Under the pieces are notes generated by a model, which saw only the letters and a program-made list of their open reading frames with translations, made no database searches and was not told the origin of the DNA. A stretch of DNA of 64,000 bases from Marinobacter changyiensis. Its GTDB lineage: Bacteria; Pseudomonadota; Gammaproteobacteria; Pseudomonadales; Oleiphilaceae. The stretch is from contig NZ_VZZZ01000001.1 of the NCBI RefSeq assembly GCF_009193265.1, positions 1 to 64,000 on the forward strand, given 5' to 3'. The translations under genes were made by a program, and so were the position numbers. Shown here piece after piece: positions 51,020 to 59,459 of this stretch (position 1 is its first letter; every line of letters begins with the position of its first letter).

Positions 51020-51602
51020 GCTGGGATGCGGCGATATTGGGCTGGCTAGTAGGTGTCTAGATGTCAACCGCCAGCCTTGCCACCAAATATGGGGCCTTCA
51101 AAATTGATGCCAGTCCGCATGGATCGAGGCCATGACAAGCCTGAACTGCCGGCTGCGATCATCGGGCCCGACGACGGCAGTCGAATCGATCCATGATCTA
51201 AACCAATCACGAGCTCGACTTCATTTAAAAGACCAGGAAGAACTCAAAGTCTCAGACTATCAACTACTCCGCGACTTACCATTTCCCTCGCCATTGGAAA
51301 GCTCCGGGACTGACAAAGAGTGCAGTCTTCCGTATCGACTGCAGCACCCGTTTCAACATAACGGAGCTATGACAGCCCCTGCCCCGATTTGAGGACACAG
51401 GAAATTTCTGGTCAAAACGTTCCGGCGCCTGATCTGCAGATTGATGCGCGTTTTTTGAGCCTGCCATTACGAACCCTCTCGGTATCAGTAAACTAATGAT
51501 GAGGGTTGCCTGAAGTTTGGCAAGCCCCAAAAGTAAATCTGAAGATCCCGAGTTTCCATCACAATTCGGCTGGACCAGCCCGCTACAGGCCTGTCATTAG
51601 GA
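51020..51602. other. Long gap with a degenerate gene copy
   Basis: This region follows the tetronate operon. From 51020 to about 51230 I see no gene. From about 51240 to 51540 it is a diverged copy of the sequence at 55480-55770 and holds the frameshifted small gene described separately. From 51541 to 51602 nothing is visible. Confidence 0.6.
51276..51467 (-). pseudogene. Frameshifted copy of the 69-residue small protein gene
   Basis: The frame starts at ATG 51465-51467 with a GAGAGGG ribosome site. It matches the intact copy at 55492-55701: HQSADQAPERFDQKFPVSSNRG here against HQPADQAPERLDRKFSVSSNRG there (shown for comparison only). Shortly after SSNRGRG one base is missing relative to the intact copy (CATAGCTCC against CATAAACTCC, with neighbouring changes), and the frame shifts. 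In the shifted frame the VDTEDC-LCQS motif is still readable. The upstream region and degenerate downstream hairpin are also shared. Confidence 0.7.
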
Positions 51603-52172
51603 TCATTCCACCGTAACAGTGATCTTTTCCGACATAACCGGAGGCTCGTGGGGCACGTGCCCGGAATCGCCCATTATCAACTGCAGCGTATGTTCACCGG
51701 GCTCCAGTTCCAGCTCGGTACTGGTCTGGCCACCGCCAAAATGAACAATCTGATCCGTAGACGGCAAGGGTGCATCCATGGGTGGCAGCTCATCCAGATC
51801 AACTAAAAGATGGTGGTGCCCGGTATTCTCCTGGTCACTGCCCGCCTCGGCAACTTCCATACCTTCCAGGCCGAATTCCACAGTCACCGGACTGGTGACA
51901 GAGGCGCCATCCTCTGGGCTTAGTATGGTAACTTCGGCGTCTGCCGGTGCGCTCTTGCGCTCCATGGACGTAGTTTCAGTTACTCCTTCTCTCTCCTCCG
52001 TGGTTGCCTGTTCCTCCGGAGCCGCCTGCTCACCCATGGTCGTTTGTTCATCCGGGGTCGTCTGATTCTCCGACACCGGTTCTTCTTCCTCACCGTTATC
52101 GGAACATCCTTGCAGCAGAATGCCGGTGGTAAACAAGACACTGATCAGCAAGACCTTTAATGGAGCACGCAT
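51603..52172 (-). CDS. DUF4399 lipoprotein with acidic linker
   Basis: Starting at ATG 52172 (AAGGAGGAATTCGCC upstream), the 189-residue product has a lipobox ILLQGC with Cys23. A linker of about 60 residues rich in Glu, Gln and Thr follows, with the imperfect repeat EQTTMGEQAAPEEQATTEE. The DUF4399 domain (about 95-188) includes GHHHLLVDLDELPPMDAPLP and EPGEHTLQLIMGDSGHVPH. DUF4399 proteins have several conserved His, suggesting metal binding, but no function is established. The Ser and Asp after Cys23 could favour inner-membrane retention. Confidence 0.85.
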   Translation of the reverse strand: MRAPLKVLLISVLFTTGILLQGCSDNGEEEEPVSENQTTPDEQTTMGEQAAPEEQATTEEREGVTETTSMERKSAPADAEVTILSPEDGASVTSPVTVEFGLEGMEVAEAGSDQENTGHHHLLVDLDELPPMDAPLPSTDQIVHFGGGQTSTELELEPGEHTLQLIMGDSGHVPHEPPVMSEKITVTVE

Positions 52173-52377
52173 GGCGAATTCCTCCTTGTGCTGTTTTTGG
52201 ATCGGGAAGAGCCCGCTCCGCGAATGGCTGCGGCTGGCCCCGATTCGGTCACACACACCCCAAAGTAACAAAAAGAGGAAGATGAAAAACTACACAGTAT
52301 TGCGGTAGATGTGCGGTACGCGTGAGGCAATTCACTGACTGAAGAGTGTCGGCTCCAACGCTGCGTCCGCCAGTTTT

Positions 52378-53022
52378 TCAACGCAGTACCCGTCTGACAA
52401 GCACCGGTCCGATCAGCTCAAAAAAAATGGTAGAAGCAACCACCACCGGAAGAATAGAACCGCGGAATTCCGGAAACCGTTCCGCCTCCAGCAACGCCAT
52501 ACCGATCGCCACACCTGCCTGGGGTGTCAGCGCCAGGCCGATATTCCGGGGCAGCGCCTCGTGCCCTGCGGGACTGAACCTCACTGCAAGATAGCCTCCT
52601 GATACCCGGCCGGCCAACCGTAGAAAGACATAGGCGAGAGTCAGCAGTATTGCATCATCCACCTTGTACAGATCAACGCTTGCCCCGGAAAGCACAAAGA
52701 AGAACACCAGGAATGGCCCCTCAATATGCTCGATCTCCCGGAATGACCGGCTATGGTGGTGGGACAGATTGGCAACCAGGCTTCCGGCAATCATGGACGC
52801 CAGCAGTGCAGACACGCCCAGCAACGAGGAGAGCCCGGCCAATAATAGTATGATCGCAATTGCTTCCACCTGAGTGGGCTCTCCCCTCTTGAGGCGACCA
52901 GTCAGCCATGCTACGGGCAGGCCAACGGCGACCCCTATCAGTATCGTGCCACCCATCTCCCAAAGGGCATGCAACAAAGCCAGTTGGGCATCACTGCCAA
53001 TCACCCAGCCGAGAACCGCCAT
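52378..53022 (-). pseudogene. Cation:proton antiporter (CPA2/KefB-like), C-terminal half
   Basis: The 214-residue frame encodes about six membrane helices from the second half of a roughly 400-residue antiporter. LLLAGLSSLLGVSALLASMIAG near residues 58-79 is the GxSxxLGAFLAG-type motif, and EGPFLVFFFVLSGASVDL and NIGLALTPQAGVAIGMAL are equivalent to family motifs. In-frame family-like sequence (SSIVVFGLS) continues six or more codons upstream of the first ATG, until a TGA near 53045. The first half, including helices with ion-binding Asp, is missing. I judge it a 5'-truncated gene. Confidence 0.7.
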
Positions 53023-53245
53023 GCTCAGCCCGAAAACGACAATGCTTGATCATCCGGATATCTCAATCCTGTGCGTTACGAAGTCACTGTATAACCGTTT
53101 TTAACACAGCTTAGAACGTCACGTTCCTCAACAAATTGACCTGAGGAAACTTAAGGCGCTTTCCTTCTCCGTTTATGATTGAATAAATTTTGATCAGAAA
53201 TTCGGTTGCGGATCTGGGCAAAAGCCAACGACCAGGGCAACAATC

Positions 53246-54277
53246 ATGAGCGAGGATGTGCTTTCCGGACTACTTCGTTATATTCGTCTGCGCGGAGCGC
53301 TGTTTTTCAATGTCGAATGTGTCGGGGCCTGGGTTACCGAGGCGCCTGCCTCCGCGCTGATTTCCAGTGCCGTCATGCCGGCGTCCGAGCACATGATGGA
53401 ATATCATATCGTACTGGGCGGAACCTGTTGGGCGGGCATAACAGGGGAGCCACAATTTCAAATGAATGCAGGGGATGTCATCCTCTTTCCCCACGGCGAT
53501 CCCCACGTGATGTCCAGCGTTCCGGGGTTGCGTGCAGCGCCTGATCTTCCATTTCTGATGGCAAACCTGAAAAAGCGCGAAGGCTTACCGTTCATGGTTC
53601 GTCAGCAAGACGATCGGCACATCCAGCCTGCAATACCTTGCCCCGAAACCGTATCAAATCCGCCTAGCGCCACATTGCTGTGCGGTTTTCTGGGTTGTGA
53701 TCGCGGCCCGTTCAATCCCTTGCTTTCCGCACTGCCTCGGGTCATTCATGCCCGCGCCAGCGAATTATCAGTAGACAGCTGGGCCGGTCAGCTCGCCAGG
53801 CTCGCAGAAACCGAGTCCCGCACCGGTCGACCCGGTGGTGAAGCCGTCCTCGAACGGATGAGCGAAATGATGTTCGTTGATCTCATCCGGCTCCATCTCA
53901 GCACTATGTCAAAAAGTCAGACTGGTTGGCTGGCCGCGTTGCGTGATCGACATGTTGGCCGGGTTCTCAGCCTGATGCACAGCCAGCCGGCGGAAGCCTG
54001 GACGCTGGAAAAACTCTCTAGCCATGCTGGCCTCTCACGCTCCGCACTGCAGGACCGGTTTGTCGAACTGGTCGGGCAGCCCCCCATGCAGTATCTGCGA
54101 TGCTGGCGCATGCAGGTTGCCTCCAACCTGTTGGTGGAAAGCAACGCCAAGATGGTCACCATCGCCCGTGAAGTCGGTTATGAATCGGAAGAAGCCTTCA
54201 GCCGATCCTTCAAGCGTGCCGTCGGCCAGCCCCCCGCAGTGTGGCGTCGTGAGCGGGCGGTTCAAGAGGTTCGGTAA
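53246..54277 (+). CDS. AraC-family regulator with cupin-type sensor domain
   Basis: The 343-residue protein has an N-terminal cupin-like domain (AraC_binding_like, about residues 15-180; EYHIVLGGTCWAGI and NAGDVILFPHGDPHVM near 85-100). The AraC domain at the C-terminus has LEKLSSHAGLSRSALQDRFVELVG near 253-276 and IAREVGYESEEAFSRSFKRAVGQPPAVWRR near 307-336. It lies 111 bp upstream of a methyltransferase gene on the same strand and probably activates it. The arrangement recalls the GlxA-type regulator and methyltransferase at 31.6-33.9 kb. Confidence 0.92.
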   Translation: MSEDVLSGLLRYIRLRGALFFNVECVGAWVTEAPASALISSAVMPASEHMMEYHIVLGGTCWAGITGEPQFQMNAGDVILFPHGDPHVMSSVPGLRAAPDLPFLMANLKKREGLPFMVRQQDDRHIQPAIPCPETVSNPPSATLLCGFLGCDRGPFNPLLSALPRVIHARASELSVDSWAGQLARLAETESRTGRPGGEAVLERMSEMMFVDLIRLHLSTMSKSQTGWLAALRDRHVGRVLSLMHSQPAEAWTLEKLSSHAGLSRSALQDRFVELVGQPPMQYLRCWRMQVASNLLVESNAKMVTIAREVGYESEEAFSRSFKRAVGQPPAVWRRERAVQEVR

Positions 54278-54388
54278 TTCAGTCATACACTCCGGACGAA
54301 CGATCATTCAGCCGTATGGCTGATCCCCCCATGATAGTGACGTCCGCTGCGACAACGTCATACCTCAACTATTACCGGGAGAAAAATC

Positions 54389-55462
54389 ATGGAAGCATTA
54401 CAAGCTTTCGATGAAAACAAGCTCAATGCCTTTGTGGGGCAAGTTCTTGGTGACCTTGGCGGCGCCTACAGTGCGGCATTGGTGAAACTTGGCGATCGCC
54501 TCGGCCTGTACAAGGAGCTGCAGAGTGGAGGGCCTGCAACCTCGTCCGAACTTGCCGAGCGAACCGGCTATTCCGAACGGTACCTCCGTGAATGGCTGGC
54601 CCACCACGCGGCCTCAAACTACCTGGACTATGACCGGTCCACCAAACGCTTCCGGCTGCCCCCGGAACAGGCCATGGTTTTCGCTGACGAAGACAGCCCG
54701 GTCTACATGATCGGAGGCTTCGAGAATGCCTACACCACCTTTGCAAACGAGCCCAGGGTGAGCGAGGGTTTTCGGACGGGCGAGGGTGTTGCCTGGGGTG
54801 ACCAGGCTCACTGCATGTTCTGCGCTGTTGCCAAGTTCTTTCGTCCCGGCTACATCCATAACCTGGTACAGAGTTGGCTACCGGCGCTGGATGGCGTGGT
54901 CGAGAAACTCGAACGCGGAGCAAGAGTGGCCGATCTTGGCTGCGGCCATGGCCATTCCACGCTGCTGATGGCGGCGGCGTTTCCGAACTCGACGTTTATC
55001 GGGTACGACTTCCACGGAGCATCCATTGATGCTGCCAACGCCCACCGTGACGAGCACGGCCTGGATTCCCGCCGGGTGCGCTTCGAACAGGCGACGGCGA
55101 GCGATTTCGAGGAGGGGGATTTTGATCTGGCGACCTGTTTTGACGCCCTGCACGATATGGGGGACCCGGTTGGAACAGCTGCGCACATCCTGGAGAAACT
55201 CAAGCCGGATGGCACCTGGATGGTGGTCGAACCCATGGCCGGCGATGAGCTCAGCGATAATTTCAACCCGGTTGGGCGGTTGTTCTACGCGGCTTCAACC
55301 AGTATTTGCGTGCCTACAGCACTGGCGCAACAGACCGGCTTCGCGCTTGGCGCCCAGGCTGGTGAGCGCAAACTGACGGAAGTTATCAAAGAAGGAGGGT
55401 TCCGAGCGGTCCGCAAGGCCGCAGAAACGCCGTTCAATATCGTACTGGAAGCGCGCCCCTGA
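54389..55462 (+). CDS. SAM-dependent methyltransferase with N-terminal winged helix (copy 2)
   Basis: The 357-residue protein has the same two-domain form as the methyltransferase at 31588-32676. The winged helix reads ELAERTGYSERYLREWLAHH near residues 51-70. The class I domain has VADLGCGHGHSTLLMAAAFP near 182-201, FIGYDFHGASIDAAN and FDLATCFDALHDMGDP near 249-264. GGGAG precedes the ATG. Rv2258c-type proteins of this class have unidentified small-molecule substrates. A strong terminator follows. Confidence 0.88.
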   Translation: MEALQAFDENKLNAFVGQVLGDLGGAYSAALVKLGDRLGLYKELQSGGPATSSELAERTGYSERYLREWLAHHAASNYLDYDRSTKRFRLPPEQAMVFADEDSPVYMIGGFENAYTTFANEPRVSEGFRTGEGVAWGDQAHCMFCAVAKFFRPGYIHNLVQSWLPALDGVVEKLERGARVADLGCGHGHSTLLMAAAFPNSTFIGYDFHGASIDAANAHRDEHGLDSRRVRFEQATASDFEEGDFDLATCFDALHDMGDPVGTAAHILEKLKPDGTWMVVEPMAGDELSDNFNPVGRLFYAASTSICVPTALAQQTGFALGAQAGERKLTEVIKEGGFRAVRKAAETPFNIVLEARP

Positions 55463-55476
55463 CGCTTGCAATCAAG

Positions 55477-55512
55477 GCCCCGGACTATCAACTATTCCGG
55501 GGCTTCTTTTTC
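55477..55512 (+). terminator. Rho-independent terminator of the methyltransferase gene
   Basis: GCCCCGGA (55477-55484) pairs perfectly with TCCGGGGC (55496-55503) around an 11-nt loop and is followed by TTCTTTTTC. It ends the plus-strand gene. On the minus strand it overlaps the last codons and stop of the small gene, whose TAG lies inside the loop. Confidence 0.9.
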
Positions 55513-55701
55513 CCGGTCTTTGGAAAGCTTCGGAACTGACTGACAAAGAGCGCAGTCTTCCGTATCCACCGCAGCGCCGCCCGTTTCAATATACCGGAGT
55601 TTATGGCTACCCTTGCCCCGATTTGAAGACACGGAAAATTTTCGGTCAAGACGTTCCGGCGCCTGGTCAGCGGGTTGATGTGTGTTTTCTTTGTCTGCCA
55701 T
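55492..55701 (-). CDS. Small hydrophilic protein of unknown function (intact copy)
   Basis: The 69-residue frame starts at ATG 55701 with GGGAGGG five bases upstream. It reads HQPADQAPERLDRKFSVSSN near residues 8-27, then LRYIETGGAAVDTEDCALCQ near 36-55, with a Cys-x2-Cys pair that could bind metal, and a charged tail. I do not know the family. It is supported by a second, frameshifted copy with its upstream sequence at 51276-51540, which shows conservation at the protein level. Its 3' end overlaps the methyltransferase terminator. Confidence 0.65.
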   Translation of the reverse strand: MADKENTHQPADQAPERLDRKFSVSSNRGKGSHKLRYIETGGAAVDTEDCALCQSVPKLSKDREKEAPE

Positions 55702-55842
55702 AACGAACCCTCCCGGTATTAGTAAACTAATAATGGGGGCTGCCTGGCGTTTGGCAAGCCCCAAAAAAACCCGGCTCGGTTTTCCCGAATACAGCGCAGC
55801 CGCCGCTCTAACAGGCAGTCGACGGCAGTCTGAAATTGGCCC

Positions 55843-56331
55843 CTACATGGCCACAGTGGCCTTGTGGAGAGAGTGATGCGCACTGATGTGCCGAAGGAAT
55901 TCGATTGTCTCTTTTGAGGAAATCTTTTTACCTCCGGGTTTCTTGTCGCTTTCGGTAACCGTGAAGGAGACGATATCCCCCAAACTCACCATACCGCAAA
56001 GCTGGTTGTATTGATTGACCACGGGAAGGCGCCGCACTTCGTGCGCCTCCATCAACTGGAGCGCTGTTTGAATGCTGTCGTCCGGATTGCAGCAATAGAG
56101 TTCCCGGTCGCTGGAAATGTCCTCGCCGCGAAGTTCCCACAATGGTTTGTGTTGAAGCGCAGCGCCCATGGAGATGTCCCGGTCGGTGATAATGGCGACT
56201 GGATGCTCTTGGTCGTCAACCAGCGGAATGGCACCACAGTCGTTATTCCACATCAGCATGGCGATGTCTTGCAAAGTCGTTTGGGGGGAACAGCTCGCCA
56301 CTTCGGTAACCATAATTTCATTGACGTTCAC
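55843..56331 (-). CDS. Two-CBS-domain protein
   Basis: I choose the GTG at 56329-56331 because GGAGG lies eight bases before it and the protein then begins directly at the first CBS domain (VNVNEIMVTEVASCSPQTTL); the frame itself is open to 56490. The 162-residue product consists of two CBS motifs: NNDCGAIPLVDDQEHPVAIITDRDI near residues 28-52, shown by its ends, and ALQLMEAHEVRRLPVVNQYN near 89-108. CBS pairs bind adenosine nucleotides and act as stress or energy sensors. The tail is basic. The partner is unknown. Confidence 0.88.
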   Translation of the reverse strand: MNVNEIMVTEVASCSPQTTLQDIAMLMWNNDCGAIPLVDDQEHPVAIITDRDISMGAALQHKPLWELRGEDISSDRELYCCNPDDSIQTALQLMEAHEVRRLPVVNQYNQLCGMVSLGDIVSFTVTESDKKPGGKKISSKETIEFLRHISAHHSLHKATVAM

Positions 56332-56500
56332 TTGGATGTCCTCCGTCCTGAGGGTAGCTTTCAAATGTGTGCTCAGACTTGTTGAATGTCCATGACGCAA
56401 GTCAAAGCAATCGCTCCTGGCACGCAGAGTGCGATGGTATGGAAGTGCCCCTCGGGAGAGGCAAGCATGTAATCCGGCGAGGAGCGTCACATGAATAAGC

Positions 56501-56929
56501 TCATCCCGAACGCGCTTTCAACATTCCCGGCCGGAACAGAGCCGTACCCAACACCAGGAAAAACGAAGCCAGCACAAACACCTTGTTCACAAACCAGTTG
56601 GTGCGCCATATGGACCACTCCGGGTCAACCAGAAAGCGGGTGAACAGAGTGATGATGATCAGGATTTCAACCACCGACATGCCGATTGCCAGCATACGCG
56701 TATACCTCGGGCGAGCCAGTAACGCCCAAGCCAGCCAGACGTGAGCAACCGGCCACAGGTCCCAGTAGATATAGGTTGCCCACGCCTCACCGCGGGCCAG
56801 CGCATAGGCGATCGGGAACAAGTATTTGATAAAGAGGGTCCAGGCCACGAGAATGAGAAACAGGTGCGCGAGAAACGTAGTCCAGGAGCTTGCAGACAAG
56901 TTACGGGGGGTTTCGGTGGGTGATGCCAT
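56501..56929 (-). CDS. Small polytopic membrane protein of unknown function
   Basis: Starting at ATG 56929 (AGGAGAGCC upstream), the 142-residue product has four hydrophobic helices: SSWTTFLAHLFLILVAWTLF, a Trp-rich TYIYWDLWPVAHVWLAWALL, LAIGMSVVEILIIITLFTRF, and NKVFVLASFFLVLGTALF. I do not recognise the family. It is followed by the CBS gene on the same strand after 170 bp and divergent from a small gene. No catalytic motif is visible. Confidence 0.75.
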   Translation of the reverse strand: MASPTETPRNLSASSWTTFLAHLFLILVAWTLFIKYLFPIAYALARGEAWATYIYWDLWPVAHVWLAWALLARPRYTRMLAIGMSVVEILIIITLFTRFLVDPEWSIWRTNWFVNKVFVLASFFLVLGTALFRPGMLKARSG

Positions 56930-57023
56930 TACGGCTCTCCTGTACTTTGAAATCTCGGCGTTCAAACACTCTAGCAGACCAGACTGGAGCCCCAATGACA
57001 CGACCCAAGCAAGGCAGATACCA

Positions 57024-57236
57024 ATGATCGATGAAGACACCCTCAAGGCCCTGAAAACCGCCTTCACCTTCATGCCCCACGCAATGGAGATCAACCGGTT
57101 TGAATACGGCGACGATGCTGACAGAATTCTGGCTCAGGTAAATTTTGTGCGGGAGGTTCTAACAAGCCACGGGATTGACCCCGAAGAGGTGGCCGGGGAA
57201 ATCAACCCGAGTTCTTCACCGAACTCCTGTTACTAA
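57024..57236 (+). CDS. Small conserved-looking protein of unknown function
   Basis: The 70-residue frame begins at ATG 57024 with AAGG upstream. The sequence DEDTLKALKTAFTFMPHAME followed by INRFEYGDDADRILAQVNFV is helical and acidic, with codon use like its neighbours. It ends in SSSPNSCY. It has no domain that I recognise. It is divergent from the small membrane protein gene, 94 bp away. Moderate confidence that it is expressed. Confidence 0.6.
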   Translation: MIDEDTLKALKTAFTFMPHAMEINRFEYGDDADRILAQVNFVREVLTSHGIDPEEVAGEINPSSSPNSCY

Positions 57237-57464
57237 GGGCACACCAGAAAGTCATCCCGCGCGCTACGCTCAAGTAAGGCAAGCAAGAGACTCAGGGCCG
57301 TTGGGTATTCTTTACGGACCTGAGTGAGCTTGTCCGGGTTTTTCCGACGACACTATCGTATCCGGAACTTTGGCACCCACCGATAGCCCTCATCTAAGTT
57401 TACGGTTTGATAAATGTCAGGGAGTCGCATACCGTTACGCTCTTTTTGGGTGCAAAGGCGTTTC

Positions 57465-58094
57465 ATGGGACTTAGAAACGAAAAGCTGCGCTGGCAACTG
57501 GTCAGCGGTGTGCTGCGGGCGTTTCATCTCGAGCGCTTGATGTCACGATACAGCCCAAAGCTCGTGATGGCTGTATTCAACCTCGTCAACAGCGGTGTAA
57601 GTATCGCATTGGTCGCCATGCTGGCCCTGATTACGCAGGAGCCATTTATCTTCCCTTCGCTGGGAGCCACTGCTTTTATCCTTTTCCATGTACCTCTTGC
57701 GCAACCGGCCTCACCTCGAAATGTTCTGTGGGGACATTTTATCGGTGCCTTGATGGGACTGGTTGGTCTTTACCTGTTTGGACTGCAAGACGCTCCCTCT
57801 GCTTTCCTGACCGGAGTGGATCTCAGCCGGGTAGGCGCCGCCGCAATAGCCATGGGGCTCACAAGCTGCCTGATGGTGGCGTTTAACGTGGTGCATCCTC
57901 CCGCAGGAGCCACGGCGCTTATTGTTTCCCTGGGCCTTATGACCAACCCGGTGCAACTTTCCGTCCTGATGGGGGGTGTGCTGATTCTGCTGATGCAGGC
58001 ATTCTTCATGAACCGGCTGGCCGGTATACCTTACCCCCTGTGGTCGACCCGGGCCACTGTCGCTGGTTCCGCGAAGCAAGCGCCCCAGGGATAA
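57465..58094 (+). CDS. HPP-family inner-membrane protein
   Basis: The 209-residue protein has five transmembrane helices and the family motifs. PFIFPSLGATAFILFHVPLAQPASPRN is seen near residues 61-87 (the PSLGATA and QPRN-like elements). VVHPPAGATALIVSLG near 147-162 contains the His-Pro-Pro signature. Some HPP proteins take part in nitrite transport; the role here is unknown. I prefer ATG 57465 (AAAGG upstream) to the frame opening at 57414. Confidence 0.88.
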   Translation: MGLRNEKLRWQLVSGVLRAFHLERLMSRYSPKLVMAVFNLVNSGVSIALVAMLALITQEPFIFPSLGATAFILFHVPLAQPASPRNVLWGHFIGALMGLVGLYLFGLQDAPSAFLTGVDLSRVGAAAIAMGLTSCLMVAFNVVHPPAGATALIVSLGLMTNPVQLSVLMGGVLILLMQAFFMNRLAGIPYPLWSTRATVAGSAKQAPQG

Positions 58095-58171
58095 AACTCG
58101 CTTCAGTGCCTCATGCTTCAAGATACTGGAGGTAATGGCTGATCTTGTCCCGGTTTAGAAGTGCGCGACGG

Positions 58172-59245
58172 CTATATCCAGTGCCGACGTCTGAAGAACC
58201 CTAACAACCCCAGAACCGTGATGATCATGATGCCCCAGACCATCGGGTAACCGTAATACCAACGCAGTTCCGGCATCGACCAGGGGCTGTCCGGGTGGTT
58301 AAAATTCATGCCGTAGACACCTACCACAAACGTCAGTGGAATGAAGATGGTCGCGATAATCGTCAGCACTCTCATGGTCTCATTGGTACGCTGGCTGATA
58401 CTGGAAAGATAGATATCAAGCATACTGGTGGCCATGTCCCGGAAGCTTTCCAGTAGTTCGATTATCTGAATGCTGTGGTCGTAACAGTCCCGGAAATACA
58501 CCAGCGTGCCCGCCTGAATCAATTCGTCCTCGCCTCGCATCAGCGTCGTGATCAGTTCCCGCTGGGGCCAGAGCAACCGGCGCAGGGTCAGTAGTTCCCG
58601 TTTCATCTCATGCAATGACGACAGCATTTTCTGGCTCGGGCGCTCCAGCAACTCTTCCTCAAGGCTTTCAAGCTGGTCTCCGAATTGCTCCAATACCGGA
58701 AAACCGGCGTCAATAATGAAATCCAGCAGGGCATAAAGCAGGTAATCGATACCGCGGTTGGCGAAGCGGCGGTTGCCGGGTTGTCGCATGCGCTTGCGCA
58801 CCGGGTCAAAAGGGTCTTCCGCCAGAGGGCAAAAACAGATCAGATGGCTCTTTCCAATAAACAGGCTGACCTGCACCAACTCCAGGTTCTGACCGTCGTA
58901 AACAGGTAGCGCAGCGATGATGAAAATCTGGTCGTCGTAAAGTTCGATTTTGGGGCGCTGGCCACTGTTGACGATGTCCTCCAGCGCCAGGTCGTGGAGA
59001 TCGAATATTTCACCAAAATTTCGAAGTGTTTCCGGGTCGATATGCCCGTTCACCTGAATCCAGGTTTTGGACTCCCGGGCCAGGAATGGCTGGCAATCCA
59101 TCGTTGACGCGAGGCGGTGCTCCTCAACCGAGGACTCCGTGTAATCGATCAACTGTATCGAAACCGGCGCTACCGGTTTCCGGGAGGTCACCAGAGTTCC
59201 GGGTTCCGTGCCGGGGCTGTGATAGTGTTTGTTAAAGTAGGCCAT
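58172..59245 (-). CDS. corA: CorA-family magnesium/divalent cation transporter
   Basis: With the ATG at 59245 (CGGAGAAAGATGT upstream) the protein has 357 residues. The long cytoplasmic N-terminal domain contains FDLHDLALEDIVNSGQRPKIE near residues 81-101. A coiled-coil helix follows, and two C-terminal transmembrane segments. The pore signature YGMNF lies near 318-322 after TFVVGV. The C-terminal basic RRRHW is typical. CorA forms a pentameric Mg2+ channel. It stands alone. Confidence 0.94.
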   Translation of the reverse strand: MAYFNKHYHSPGTEPGTLVTSRKPVAPVSIQLIDYTESSVEEHRLASTMDCQPFLARESKTWIQVNGHIDPETLRNFGEIFDLHDLALEDIVNSGQRPKIELYDDQIFIIAALPVYDGQNLELVQVSLFIGKSHLICFCPLAEDPFDPVRKRMRQPGNRRFANRGIDYLLYALLDFIIDAGFPVLEQFGDQLESLEEELLERPSQKMLSSLHEMKRELLTLRRLLWPQRELITTLMRGEDELIQAGTLVYFRDCYDHSIQIIELLESFRDMATSMLDIYLSSISQRTNETMRVLTIIATIFIPLTFVVGVYGMNFNHPDSPWSMPELRWYYGYPMVWGIMIITVLGLLGFFRRRHWI

Positions 59246-59459
59246 ACATCTTTCTCCGAGCCTCTGTGAAGCTTTCAGGAGAAGCATAGCCGAGCTGCGG
59301 ACATTGGAAAGCATATGAACTCAACCCCGGCAACGGGATTGAGTTCAGCCCTGCGGTAGCGGGCAAAAAGATAGTAATCAGCATCCATTAATTTCTGACT
59401 GACGGGGACTGTCTGTGCATCTGCCCCAAGGCTCGTGCACAAACAGTGTTCAGAGGCTC

